NCBI RefSeq assembly: GCF_000373785.1
Contig: NZ_KB892378.1
Coordinates: 1-64,000 of the forward strand
Direction: 5' to 3'
Length of the DNA: 64,000 nt
Source of the DNA: Erysipelothrix tonsillarum DSM 14972
Lineage (GTDB): Bacteria > Bacillota_I > Bacilli_A > Erysipelotrichales > Erysipelotrichaceae
Each line of letters starts with the position of its first letter. Positions within the stretch are counted from its first letter, which is position 1. This document shows positions 16,648 to 25,097 of this stretch, in pieces. Below the pieces are notes generated by a model, which did no database searches, was not told the DNA's origin, and saw nothing but the letters and a program-made list of their open reading frames with translations. The position numbers and the translations under genes are program-made.

Positions 16648-18450
16648 ATGAACAAAAATTTTAAAGTATTACTTTCAACTGTTGCCATTGCGTTAAGTTT
16701 TACCGGTGCAACATCCATCCATGCCACTGAGGCATCGCCCTTCCCTCCATTAGGATCATCATATGCGGATCCATTTATTGGAACGTATCAAGATCTTTTT
16801 CCCGACCCTGCGGTCCGTGCAGCGGTTTTAAAAGCTCACAATCACCCACTGCATAACGAAAGCTCGGGTGTTTCCCAAGGACAACTTTCTACAATTACTA
16901 CTCTTGAAATTGGTGGCCAAGATCCCCTCGATGTATTCAGCTTTGAAGGGCTTCAATATCTTGATAATCTTCAACGACTTGAATTAAAAACGCTACAGGG
17001 TGACCTTACATCTGAATTAGAATGGCTATTACCTTATTTAAATAAAGTTGAAATTTTAATTTATGAAGAACTCTCTGACGTAGACGCTTTGCCCGAAGGA
17101 TACTATTCACTTCCTAATTTAAAAACAATTAAAGTAGCAGGCTCTGACACAGGTGCCGCCCATGGTTTAGCCATTTTAGCGCAACATAATCGTGTTAAAT
17201 CCATTGATTTTATCGGTAATTTGACAGAGGATGATCTTGCACCAATAGCTTCAATGACAAATTTAGAGGAAATATTCGTCGTTGATAGCAATCTTACGAA
17301 ACTTCCTAATTTATCAGCACTCACCAAACTACAGAGCTTATTTTTAGCGAATAATCAGTTTACTGAATTTCCGAAAGGGCTTGAGGCAATGCCAGATTTG
17401 ATCAACATTGACTTACAATCAAGTGCATTAACCGTTATTACGCAAGAAGACATCGATTCATTGCAAAATGCTGACGTAGATATCTATCTCTTTGGAAACC
17501 AAATTGTAAATTATCCGATGGCAAATAATGTAACTTATCATCTTGAAAATAACGTTCTTGAGGTTCCAGAAGAACCTTATAATAATCCGAAATCTTTAAC
17601 TTTAATCGATGCAACTGAAACTCCAACGCTCGATCATCGTGACGACTTTGAAGTATTTGAGCAGGATTTGTTAGATTATTTTGAGTTGACAATTAAAAAT
17701 CCATTCGATCCAAGTTATAATGAAACGGAACCGCTTTTTGCACATCATATTGCTACAGTAATTGGTTTTGAAGCAGAAGATGGAACTATTTATACCAAAG
17801 ACGATCTTTTTGATTCCGATGGCTCTGTGTCGCAAGTAGGATCTTACCGCTTAATTGTTTCCATTGAACAACCGGGATCATTGAGTACAAATATGCTCGC
17901 ACAAAATCGTGATTTAATTGTAACCCTAGTTGAGGAAACATACGAGCTAACCGCCGATCAAGAAATCACCTATTACTTAAATGATAATGTACCTGAAGCG
18001 CAATTCTTGCAAGACATTCATGCAAAACTAGTCAAAAAAGGTTTGAATCCTTTAAACCGTTCATTGACAACACCAGAGGGTATCATTGATTCAGATTTTG
18101 AAACAAGTGTCAAATTTGATTCAGAAGGTGATTATGCAGTACATTTGAAAGCAATCACGACTAAATCAAAAACAGTCGAAGGTCCGGATATTGTAGTGCA
18201 CGTTAAATCGGCTTCCAAACCAGAAATACCAAGTAATCCTTCAACACCTGAATCACCAATTAATCCCTCAACACCTAAAGCACCCAATCAGCCTAAAGCG
18301 CCTCAGCGTCCGCTTAACATGATGCAATCGCAAAAGGATGTTGCTACCTTACCTAAAACAGGTGTAAGTACGTTGAACCGAAGTGCCGGTATGACCATGG
18401 CAGGGATAGGTCTGGCCATCTTATACTTTAAAAAACGCAATCAAAAATAG
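16648..18450 (+). CDS. LPXTG-anchored leucine-rich-repeat surface protein
   Basis: 600 residues from the ATG that follows GAAGGAGG; an earlier in-frame ATG at 16609 precedes that site and is rejected. A signal peptide covers about 1-27 (VLLSTVAIALSFTGA, cut near HATEA). Degenerate leucine-rich repeats run from about 95 to 300, most regular at 200-265 (MTNLEEIFVVDSNLTKLPNL, LTKLQSLFLANNQF). Next come beta-type domains, a Pro/Ser-rich wall spacer (about 525-560), LPKTG at 568-572, a hydrophobic helix and a basic tail. A sortase would link it to peptidoglycan. The layout is internalin-like; the ligand is unknown. A strong terminator follows. Confidence 0.92.
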   Translation: MNKNFKVLLSTVAIALSFTGATSIHATEASPFPPLGSSYADPFIGTYQDLFPDPAVRAAVLKAHNHPLHNESSGVSQGQLSTITTLEIGGQDPLDVFSFEGLQYLDNLQRLELKTLQGDLTSELEWLLPYLNKVEILIYEELSDVDALPEGYYSLPNLKTIKVAGSDTGAAHGLAILAQHNRVKSIDFIGNLTEDDLAPIASMTNLEEIFVVDSNLTKLPNLSALTKLQSLFLANNQFTEFPKGLEAMPDLINIDLQSSALTVITQEDIDSLQNADVDIYLFGNQIVNYPMANNVTYHLENNVLEVPEEPYNNPKSLTLIDATETPTLDHRDDFEVFEQDLLDYFELTIKNPFDPSYNETEPLFAHHIATVIGFEAEDGTIYTKDDLFDSDGSVSQVGSYRLIVSIEQPGSLSTNMLAQNRDLIVTLVEETYELTADQEITYYLNDNVPEAQFLQDIHAKLVKKGLNPLNRSLTTPEGIIDSDFETSVKFDSEGDYAVHLKAITTKSKTVEGPDIVVHVKSASKPEIPSNPSTPESPINPSTPKAPNQPKAPQRPLNMMQSQKDVATLPKTGVSTLNRSAGMTMAGIGLAILYFKKRNQK

Positions 18451-18467
18451 ACATTCCTATAATTAAT

Positions 18468-18508
18468 GAACCCTTACTTGGTTACCAAGTAAGGGTTCAG
18501 TTTTTTTT
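18468..18508 (+). terminator. terminator of the LPXTG gene
   Basis: AACCCTTACTTGGT pairs perfectly with ACCAAGTAAGGGTT and is followed by eight T residues. The stem also covers the stop codon of the convergent L31 gene. Confidence 0.92.
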
Positions 18509-18742
18509 ATAGCGTCGTTCAAACTTCGTAATTTGGCCATCAAGACACATTTGCCGTTGCTTTCCTGTATAAAATGGATGAGATGCAGCGGATAGATCAT
18601 TGTGAACACACGGTAATATCGGACCCTCATCAAGTTTTATTAAAGTATCGGTTTTAACTGATGAACCGATAAGATAGTTTGTTTGGGTATTTATATCGAG
18701 AAATACAATCTTGTGATCATCCGGATGTATATTGTTTTTCAT
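18497..18742 (-). CDS. rpmE2: ribosomal protein L31, type B
   Basis: 81 residues. MKNNIHPDDHKIVFLDINTQ at the start and SHPFYTGKQ (about 54-62) followed by a basic C-terminal FERRYKK match the type B (cysteine-finger-lacking) L31 family, which often replaces the zinc form under zinc limitation. Two cysteines are present but not as CxxC pairs. The ATG shares one base with the stop of a 36-residue ORF upstream (TAATG), implying translational coupling. Control by the palindrome at 18871-18885 is inferred. Confidence 0.88.
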   Translation of the reverse strand: MKNNIHPDDHKIVFLDINTQTNYLIGSSVKTDTLIKLDEGPILPCVHNDLSAASHPFYTGKQRQMCLDGQITKFERRYKKN

Positions 18743-18852
18743 TATTTTTTCCTTTTTTTGGTATATGTTTTTAAAATTCTTAATGCTCTTTTTCGTGTCT
18801 TTAAATTCGGTGACTTGAGATTTCTGTATGCAGTAGCACGATCATTTTTCAT
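18742..18852 (-). CDS. 36-residue strongly basic ORF coupled to L31 type B
   Basis: ATG at 18852 is preceded by GGGGAGAT and the TAA overlaps the rpmE2 ATG by one base. The peptide begins MKNDRATAYRNLKSPNLK and ends KTYTKKRKK; about 14 of 36 residues are Lys or Arg and there is no Cys or hydrophobic stretch. I do not recognise it as L33, S14, L36 or S21. The good ribosome site, the coupled stop/start and a promoter directly upstream argue that it is translated. It could be a small ribosome-associated protein or simply a coupling peptide. Confidence 0.62.
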   Translation of the reverse strand: MKNDRATAYRNLKSPNLKTRKRALRILKTYTKKRKK

Positions 18853-18870
18853 TATCTCCCCGCCTTTTGT

Positions 18871-18919
18871 TGCAAAAGTTTTGCATTTAGATGATATAAG
18901 ATTCGCTTTTAGTTGTCAA
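18871..18919 (-). promoter_or_regulatory. promoter with palindromic operator candidate for the L31B operon
   Basis: On the minus strand TTGACA (18914-18919) and TATCAT (18891-18896) are 17 nt apart. Just downstream, across the likely start of transcription, is TGCAAAAGTTTTGCA (18871-18885), a 7+1+7 perfect inverted repeat. It does not match the Zur, PerR or AdcR boxes I know. Its position suits a repressor site. Confidence 0.6.
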
Positions 18920-18920
18920 T

Positions 18921-18950
18921 AAAAAAAGACTGATGCTAAACACCAGTCTT
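18921..18950 (-). terminator. sbcC terminator
   Basis: Minus strand AAGACTGGTG pairs with CATCAGTCTT (one G-T) and is followed by seven T residues. It overlaps the sbcC stop. Confidence 0.85.
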
Positions 18951-21900
18951 AGAGAATACGCGTTTCAATAGTACTTCCTTTATCCGTTTTGGAAATTACA
19001 ATTTGTTGTTCGATTAACGTTTTTAATTCAGGAACATGAGATATAATACCCACAAATTCAGCTGTTCCAGCTAAGTCTGTTAATGACTTCATCGCTTGTT
19101 GTAAGGATGCTTCGTCTAGGGTTCCGAATCCCTCATCAATAAACAATGCATCAACACGAATGGTTCCTGAGAAACGTTGAATTACATCCGAAAGTCCAAG
19201 CGCTAATGATAACGATGCCTTGAAAGACTCACCACCAGATAAAGATTTAACAGATCGTACTTTCCCGGTATATTGATCAAATACATCTAAATCAAGCCCC
19301 GATTTAGCATTGAGTTTCTCTGCTTTTTCTTGGCGTAGTAGAAGATAACGGTTTGATGTCATAACCGAAAAACGTTTATTTGCTTCTTCTACAATATACT
19401 CAAAATAAGCCGACTGCACATAATTTTCTAAGGCTATTTTTTGTTTGCCACTTAAGTCACCATTCGCAGTTTTCGAAAGACTTTCTAAGATAGCACCTTC
19501 TCGCTCCATTGTCGTCGTTTGGCGTTTGATGGCGCTAAGTCTGTTCTGAATCGATCCCAACGTCGAAACTTGGGTAGTTAATATTTGAAGTTGTGCTCTG
19601 ATACTTTCCAAATCTGTTTCGATGCGGGTTTTATCACTCATCAGTTGATCCATATCCTGTTTTGGTTTCTTTTCAACTTGAGTTTTTAATTGTTTGAGTT
19701 CAGATTCAACTTCTAAAATAGCTCGTTCATAACGTAACAACGCCTCTTGTTGCTTTTTGACTTTTTGTTCGTCGATTTCATTCCACATGATGGTTGTAAG
19801 GTCAATTTGATAGTGGCTTCCAACTTGCTGATAATTTTTCAAAGCTTCTGCTAAACTTTTTTTGTGGTCCTCAAGTTGTTTCATAATTTCTTCTAGTTTT
19901 GTCTTCGATTGTTCTAATTGATTTGAAGCTTGTTGATAAGCTTCCATCTTTTTATTTTCTTCAACTTGCAGCGTCTCAATCTCAGCTTTAAGGGGTTTCA
20001 TTACTTGTACTAATGCATCGAAACTTTCGAATTCCAGCCCCGATTGAATCATCTTAATTTGTTCTTGAAGTCCTACCTGTTTGAGATTTGCAGTTTGTAT
20101 TTGACCTTGAATAATTTCCACCGATCGTTCCAATTCAGGAAGTTGATGTTTCAGTTTAGTTAAAGGAACACACGCCTGTTTAAACTGTTCCTGTTTTGAT
20201 ATTCCAGCATGCAGAGCATCTTTTAGTTCACGAATTGCTTTATTTTGAGTCACTACAATTTCTTTAAGTTCAACTTCATCCAATACATTATGGTCTAGAA
20301 TAAATTGATCAATGCTCTCAATCTGTATTTTTAAGTTACTACATTTTTGGGCTATTGCAGTACGTTTTTCTTGTTTTTCTGAAACCTTCGCTTTTAACAC
20401 CTGAATTGCATCAAACGTTAAAACGGAATGAGACGTGACTGCCGGTTGCGGATGTTCTCGAGACCCACAAACAGGACACGGATCTTGATCAGTTAATTTT
20501 TGAGCTAATAAACCCGCTTGTTCGCTATAATACAAAGATTCATGATGATTTAAATCTTTAAGGGCTTGTACGTAGCGTTCATCTGCTTTTAGAAAGTTCG
20601 ATTGTTGCTGTTGTAATTCGAGTTCAAGTTTTTGTTTTTGCTCAAATCGCGCCAAGCCATCAAAAGCTTTTACTTGTTCCTGTTCCATCATCTTCAGTTC
20701 ATTCTGTAAAACAAGTTGCTCTTTTTCTATCTGATTTAAGGTTGTAAGATGAGCATCAAGTTCTTTTTGCGCCTCCGTTGCTTTGTGAACTTTGTCAATT
20801 GCTTCAACATGTGCAAGGTTAAGCTTTTTAATTTCGGCACCAATTTCAGAAAACTGTTTATTTTTTTCTCCTAAAGCTTCATATTGCGGCAACATTTTCT
20901 GATAATGTTCGTAACGGCGCTTTAGTGCTTCCATTGTCTGAAGCCTATCTGTACGCCCCTCATGATCCGATTTTGCTTTATTATAGCCCTCTTTTACTTC
21001 AATAAAGTGTTCTTGTTCTTGATTAAAACGCATTGTTAAAGTTTGACCCTGTTGTTCCAACTCATTAATACGTTTATAAAGTGGCATCAGTTTGTTAAGG
21101 ATAATGGTTTCATCATCAATCGTTTGACGAAGTTTTTGATAGTACATTGTCTCGCACTTAAGTTTTTCCTGTTCTTTTTGCTTAGTTTCGAGCATCAAAA
21201 GACTGGTTTGATATGCTTCTCGAATCTGTATGTTTTCAAGGACACGGTCACGTTGCTCACTTAATACTGTTTGTTGTTTGATAAAGTCCGCTTGTTGTAA
21301 GGTAAAAACAGTGTTCCGATCGATAATCCAATCTAAAACTTCATCGAGATTATATCCGGTATACACTACACCATCTTCCATATCAGGTAGCCCCTTCAAG
21401 ATTCCCTCAACATCTCTTTTTATCAATTCTAATTGTCGTTTCATGGCAAGATTACGCTGTTTGAGTTTTTCTTGTAATTTAAGATAAAAACTCGTGTCAA
21501 AAAGCGTTCTAAAAATATCAGAGCGCTTGCTACTTGATGCGTTCAATAATTCCAAAAATTCTCCTTGTGCAATCATCGCTATCTGCTTGAATTGCTGGGC
21601 ATCAAGCCCGAGGAGTTCAATAATTTTGGCATTTACTGCTTTGTTGTCATCCATTTCTTGTCCATTCGGAAGGATGAGACGAACTGTTGTATTTTGTAAC
21701 GTTGTTCCTTCCCCACGGGCTTTTAGACGCTCAAAACGCGGTTGTCGAATAATACGATAGTTGAGACTTCGGTGTGAAAATGAAAAATCCACATAAGTCG
21801 GAATCGAAGCGTCAGCATAATCGCTCCGCAATGAGTCCGTTTGACGTTGGCTGCCACTCGCAACATCATAAAGGGCAAATGAGATGGCGTCAAAGATGGT

Positions 21901-22023
21901 TGTCTTGCCAGCACCCGTATCCCCAGTAATTAGAAAAAGACCATCATGGAATTGAGTAAAATCGATTGTGGTTTCCGCATAGTATGGACCAAATGCGCGC
22001 ATGGTGAGTTGCATCGGTTTCAT
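18949..22023 (-). CDS. sbcC: SbcC DNA double-strand-break nuclease ATPase subunit
   Basis: 1024 residues in the SMC/Rad50 layout: Walker A GDTGAGKTTIFDAISFAL (34-51), a long coiled coil, the zinc-hook CPVC near 500 (DPCPVCGSREHP), a returning coiled coil, then signature SLSGGESFKASLSLALG and Walker B ALFIDEGFGTLDE near the C-terminus. With SbcD it cuts hairpins and processes DNA ends. AAGGAGG precedes the ATG, which overlaps the sbcD stop by 4 nt, as is common for this pair. Confidence 0.97.
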   Translation of the reverse strand: MKPMQLTMRAFGPYYAETTIDFTQFHDGLFLITGDTGAGKTTIFDAISFALYDVASGSQRQTDSLRSDYADASIPTYVDFSFSHRSLNYRIIRQPRFERLKARGEGTTLQNTTVRLILPNGQEMDDNKAVNAKIIELLGLDAQQFKQIAMIAQGEFLELLNASSSKRSDIFRTLFDTSFYLKLQEKLKQRNLAMKRQLELIKRDVEGILKGLPDMEDGVVYTGYNLDEVLDWIIDRNTVFTLQQADFIKQQTVLSEQRDRVLENIQIREAYQTSLLMLETKQKEQEKLKCETMYYQKLRQTIDDETIILNKLMPLYKRINELEQQGQTLTMRFNQEQEHFIEVKEGYNKAKSDHEGRTDRLQTMEALKRRYEHYQKMLPQYEALGEKNKQFSEIGAEIKKLNLAHVEAIDKVHKATEAQKELDAHLTTLNQIEKEQLVLQNELKMMEQEQVKAFDGLARFEQKQKLELELQQQQSNFLKADERYVQALKDLNHHESLYYSEQAGLLAQKLTDQDPCPVCGSREHPQPAVTSHSVLTFDAIQVLKAKVSEKQEKRTAIAQKCSNLKIQIESIDQFILDHNVLDEVELKEIVVTQNKAIRELKDALHAGISKQEQFKQACVPLTKLKHQLPELERSVEIIQGQIQTANLKQVGLQEQIKMIQSGLEFESFDALVQVMKPLKAEIETLQVEENKKMEAYQQASNQLEQSKTKLEEIMKQLEDHKKSLAEALKNYQQVGSHYQIDLTTIMWNEIDEQKVKKQQEALLRYERAILEVESELKQLKTQVEKKPKQDMDQLMSDKTRIETDLESIRAQLQILTTQVSTLGSIQNRLSAIKRQTTTMEREGAILESLSKTANGDLSGKQKIALENYVQSAYFEYIVEEANKRFSVMTSNRYLLLRQEKAEKLNAKSGLDLDVFDQYTGKVRSVKSLSGGESFKASLSLALGLSDVIQRFSGTIRVDALFIDEGFGTLDEASLQQAMKSLTDLAGTAEFVGIISHVPELKTLIEQQIVISKTDKGSTIETRIL

Positions 22024-23159
22024 CGTGTTTCCTCCTTGATTTCTTCAAGTACATCATGTACAACAGCCGCTTCTTCAGTATTAAAACTTCGGCCATTTAA
22101 CGTTTGAAAGAATTCGTTAAACAGGTCAAAAGGTTTCTGGTCTAAAATAGTTTCTGCTCGTGCTAACGATTGCTGTGTCCCGGTACGTGAATTTTCAAAA
22201 TCCATGCTTACAAGATTTGGAAATACACTACGAAGTTTATTTAATGCATCCCCTTGCACTAGATCATCAGTTAACGTTGCATGAATAAAATCTTGTGTCG
22301 ATTCTTGTTTTCCTACTTGAAATAAAGCATCGAGTGGCCCCTTGAGCACACGCACATCACGCTTGGGTTTAAGGGGTAACAATTCAATCGAAACCGTATC
22401 TTCCAATGTGATGATAGGCATGGACTTAACATGCATGCTTTCCGAAAAGGAATATTTTAAAGGAGACCCCGCATACCGTACGGTATCGTTACCAATCTTT
22501 TGAGGACGGTGAATATGTCCTAATGCCACATAATCAAACCCTTCAAATAAACTTGCATCAATTGCATCCAATCCTCCTACAGACGGACCAATTTCGGAAT
22601 CAGATAATTTGGGAAGAGCTCCCTTTGCGATGACAAACTGATGGGCAATCATAACATTCCGCTCCGTATTTGATATCTTTTCTTTTCCCATTACATACTC
22701 AAAAGCATCTTGAAATGATGTTCCTTCAAAGTCAGAATGATAATTCCTTACCATAGAAGGTTTGAGATAGGGAATTAAATAAAAATTAATTGCACCCAAT
22801 TCATCATTTAGTACAACTTTAGTTATTTCACCATCATAATGTGATACAAGATGAATCTGATGCTCTTCAAAAAGTGCACGCCCTACTCCCAAGCGCTCTT
22901 GCGAATCATGATTTCCCGAAATTATCAATACGTGCATATCCCGTTTAGATAAGTGGGTGATAAAGTCATTCCACACTTCAAAAGCTTCCGCGCTTGGATT
23001 CGCTTTATCGTAAATATCGCCCGCAAGGATTAAAACATCCGGTTTGATTGTATCCAATGATTTTAAAATCTCGTCTAAAATATACCGTTGATCTTCAATT
23101 AAACTTAAATCATTAAACCGTCTTCCGATATGTAAATCGGCTAAATGAACTATTTTCAC
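22020..23159 (-). CDS. sbcD: SbcD exonuclease subunit
   Basis: 379 residues from a GTG start. Metallophosphoesterase motifs appear in order: DLHIGRRF near 7-14, LAGDIYDKANPS, ISGNHDSQE and GHIHRPQ. The frame is open further upstream to 23318, but family members start at MKIVHLADLH. The GTG at 23157-23159 gives exactly that and has GGGAGAAAAGAG upstream. The extension would also overlap the divergent gene's promoter. It is the nuclease partner of SbcC, encoded immediately downstream. Confidence 0.96.
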   Translation of the reverse strand: MKIVHLADLHIGRRFNDLSLIEDQRYILDEILKSLDTIKPDVLILAGDIYDKANPSAEAFEVWNDFITHLSKRDMHVLIISGNHDSQERLGVGRALFEEHQIHLVSHYDGEITKVVLNDELGAINFYLIPYLKPSMVRNYHSDFEGTSFQDAFEYVMGKEKISNTERNVMIAHQFVIAKGALPKLSDSEIGPSVGGLDAIDASLFEGFDYVALGHIHRPQKIGNDTVRYAGSPLKYSFSESMHVKSMPIITLEDTVSIELLPLKPKRDVRVLKGPLDALFQVGKQESTQDFIHATLTDDLVQGDALNKLRSVFPNLVSMDFENSRTGTQQSLARAETILDQKPFDLFNEFFQTLNGRSFNTEEAAVVHDVLEEIKEETR

Positions 23160-23290
23160 ACTATCACTCTTTTCTCCCTCTATCTTAACATATTCATCAT
23201 CTTTCTTGAGCAAATTCCATACCGATAAAAACGATTTATGGCAGTGAAAATTTACATTTGCAGTTAAATATTTTCCGTTTTTCTGAAAAG

Positions 23291-23318
23291 TTGCATTTCG
23301 CTTTTCTTGTGATAGCAT
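23291..23318 (+). promoter_or_regulatory. candidate promoter of the G5/Excalibur gene
   Basis: TTGCAT (23291-23296) and TAGCAT (23313-23318) are 16 nt apart, 20 nt before the ATG. Confidence 0.45.
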
Positions 23319-23338
23319 CTAATTATTGGGAGGACATT

Positions 23339-24322
23339 ATGTCAAAAAAAACAATGAAAAATACAGCAAAAAAACAAACCGAGGCAAAGACACACATTTT
23401 ACAAAAACTTACTACTGTAATGAAGTCAATTTCGTACAGCCAACCTTTTAAAAAGACGCATAAAGAGGTGGAGATAAAACATGAAAAACCAGCAAGAAAA
23501 GCTGCATTAATTTCAGAATCACAAGAAATATCTACAATTAATCAGCAAACACATTCACGATCGAAATGGTTTAAAAAGAATATTAAGCCACTTGGTATTA
23601 CAGCCTGCGTTGTCGTTTGTCTATTCATTGGCTTTGCAATTCAAGAACAACGTGTTTACAGCTTAACATTAGATACAAACGGTCATCCTTTATCTACTCA
23701 AACCCCCTCCAGCGGCCAAAAGAACGCAAAGATTTCGTTACCTATCGAGCAGGATTTTATAGATATCGAACCAGGCAGTTTTAAAGGCTGGGAGGACGAA
23801 TCAGGTCAAATAGTAAAAACTGTGAACTTAAATCAGAATCGAAGCGTTACAGCTCGTTGGTATACCATGCGGTCTGAAAATACCGTTACCACCAAAACGT
23901 TTCCCTATAGAGAACTTGAAGAAATTGATGATAGTCTTTTAGAAACTGAAAGTTATCAAAAACAAGCGGGACAAATGGGTCTTGACGAAATAACAATACA
24001 CACCATCTACCGTGATGATGTTATCTATCAACAACAAGAAGCTTCAAAGAGAACAGTACAAGAAAAAAAGGATGCAATCTGGGTAAAGGGTACCAAAATT
24101 GAAACAACTGAAGTTGAACCATCAGAAATCTTTAATGAGCCTCAGATTACTCGCAACACATCTGTTACCGCGCCTGAAGTTGCCCCACAACCTGTTGCAT
24201 TTAAAAATTGTACAGAGTTACGGAAAGTCTATCCGCAAGGAGTCGGAAGTGACCATGAAGCGTATCGTCCTAAGTTTGATCGCGACAACGATGGATGGGC
24301 ATGTGAAATAAAAGGAAACTAA
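23339..24322 (+). CDS. membrane-anchored G5 and Excalibur domain protein
   Basis: 327 residues. A basic cytoplasmic N-terminus of about 80 residues is followed by one transmembrane helix (GITACVVVCLFIGFAI). The outside part has a short InlB-type repeat (DTNGHPLST to SVTARW), a G5 domain (about 180-255) and a C-terminal Excalibur domain with FKNCTELRKVYPQGV and the calcium-loop pattern DRDNDGWACE. G5 domains are linked to cell-wall sugar binding and Excalibur to calcium binding; the protein's task is unknown. TTGGGAGGACATT fixes the ATG at 23339, not the earlier in-frame ATG at 23258. Confidence 0.85.
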   Translation: MSKKTMKNTAKKQTEAKTHILQKLTTVMKSISYSQPFKKTHKEVEIKHEKPARKAALISESQEISTINQQTHSRSKWFKKNIKPLGITACVVVCLFIGFAIQEQRVYSLTLDTNGHPLSTQTPSSGQKNAKISLPIEQDFIDIEPGSFKGWEDESGQIVKTVNLNQNRSVTARWYTMRSENTVTTKTFPYRELEEIDDSLLETESYQKQAGQMGLDEITIHTIYRDDVIYQQQEASKRTVQEKKDAIWVKGTKIETTEVEPSEIFNEPQITRNTSVTAPEVAPQPVAFKNCTELRKVYPQGVGSDHEAYRPKFDRDNDGWACEIKGN

Positions 24323-24326
24323 ACTT

Positions 24327-24360
24327 TAAAAAGGTAACACGATAAGACTGTTATCTTTTT
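24327..24360 (+). terminator. terminator of the G5/Excalibur gene
   Basis: AAAAAGGTAACA pairs with TGTTATCTTTTT around an eight-base loop, ending in five T residues. Confidence 0.75.
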
Positions 24361-24369
24361 ATGTATAAC

Positions 24370-24395
24370 ATTGTTGCAAGAACTTGTTGCAAAGT
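24370..24395. promoter_or_regulatory. tandem TTGTTGCAA repeat upstream of the aldolase-PTS operon
   Basis: TTGTTGCAA occurs twice, starting near 24370 and 24383, 13-14 bp apart, with CAAGAACTTG between. The second copy overlaps a possible -35 (TTGTTG) that stands 16 nt before TAGGAT. It may bind the operon's own PRD regulator; this is a guess from position. Confidence 0.35.
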
Positions 24396-24465
24396 TTTGT
24401 CGTGGTAGGATGATTGGGCATCCTTTAAACTATAAGTGAGCTCAAAAACAGAAAAGAGGAATCAT

Positions 24466-25071
24466 ATGCTAAGTAATGCAACCGTTATTCTACGCGGATA
24501 CAATTATGAACAAGTAAGGACCGTTGCCGAAGTACTTGTCGGCAGTAAAGTTCGAAATATGGAAATTACACTCAATACGGAAGGTGCGATTGATATCATC
24601 AAAAAGATATCTGATGAATTTCAAGACCATTTGCTTATTGGAGCTGGTACAGTATTATCACTTGAAGCCCTCAAAAAAGCCCATCACGCCGGAGCAAAAT
24701 TTGCTTTAGCACCCAATATGATGTCAAAAGAGATGCTTACTTACTGCAATAAAAATAATATTATCGCAATCCCGGGATCTTTTTCTCCCAGTGAAATTTC
24801 TGAATCATTCCGAAATGGTGCGGATATTGTGAAAGTATTCCCTGCAAATGAATTATCATACAGTTATGCAAAGAAGGTATGTGAACCGTTAGGCTCCCTC
24901 CCCCTCATGGCTGTCGGAGGCGTGAACGAAAAAAATGTTCGCGAAGTCCTCAATTCAGGATATCAATATGTTGGATCAGCAGGAGGTATCTTTAAGAAAG
25001 AAGATATCTTAAACCAAAATAAAGAGGGTTTAAATGCTTCACTAAGGTTATTTGAATCTGGTCTAGAATAA
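24466..25071 (+). CDS. KDPG/KHG aldolase family protein
   Basis: 201 residues from the ATG after AAAGAGGAATCAT; the in-frame ATG at 24436 lacks a ribosome site. VRNMEITLNTEGA (catalytic Glu region), LLIGAGTVLS, and the Schiff-base strand ADIVKVFPAN with the Lys at about 125 identify the Eda/DgoA aldolase family, with LMAVGGVNEKNV near 145. These enzymes split 2-keto-3-deoxy-phospho-acids into pyruvate and a phosphorylated aldehyde. It heads an operon with a PTS, so the incoming sugar acid may be processed to such a keto-deoxy phosphate. No dehydratase or kinase for that route is nearby. Confidence 0.88.
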   Translation: MLSNATVILRGYNYEQVRTVAEVLVGSKVRNMEITLNTEGAIDIIKKISDEFQDHLLIGAGTVLSLEALKKAHHAGAKFALAPNMMSKEMLTYCNKNNIIAIPGSFSPSEISESFRNGADIVKVFPANELSYSYAKKVCEPLGSLPLMAVGGVNEKNVREVLNSGYQYVGSAGGIFKKEDILNQNKEGLNASLRLFESGLE

Positions 25072-25097
25072 GCTAAAATTTAGTAAGGAGGTACTGT

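Noticed and set aside
23160..23318. N-terminal extension of SbcD
   Set aside because: It has no family counterpart, and the GTG at 23159 has a ribosome site and gives the expected start.
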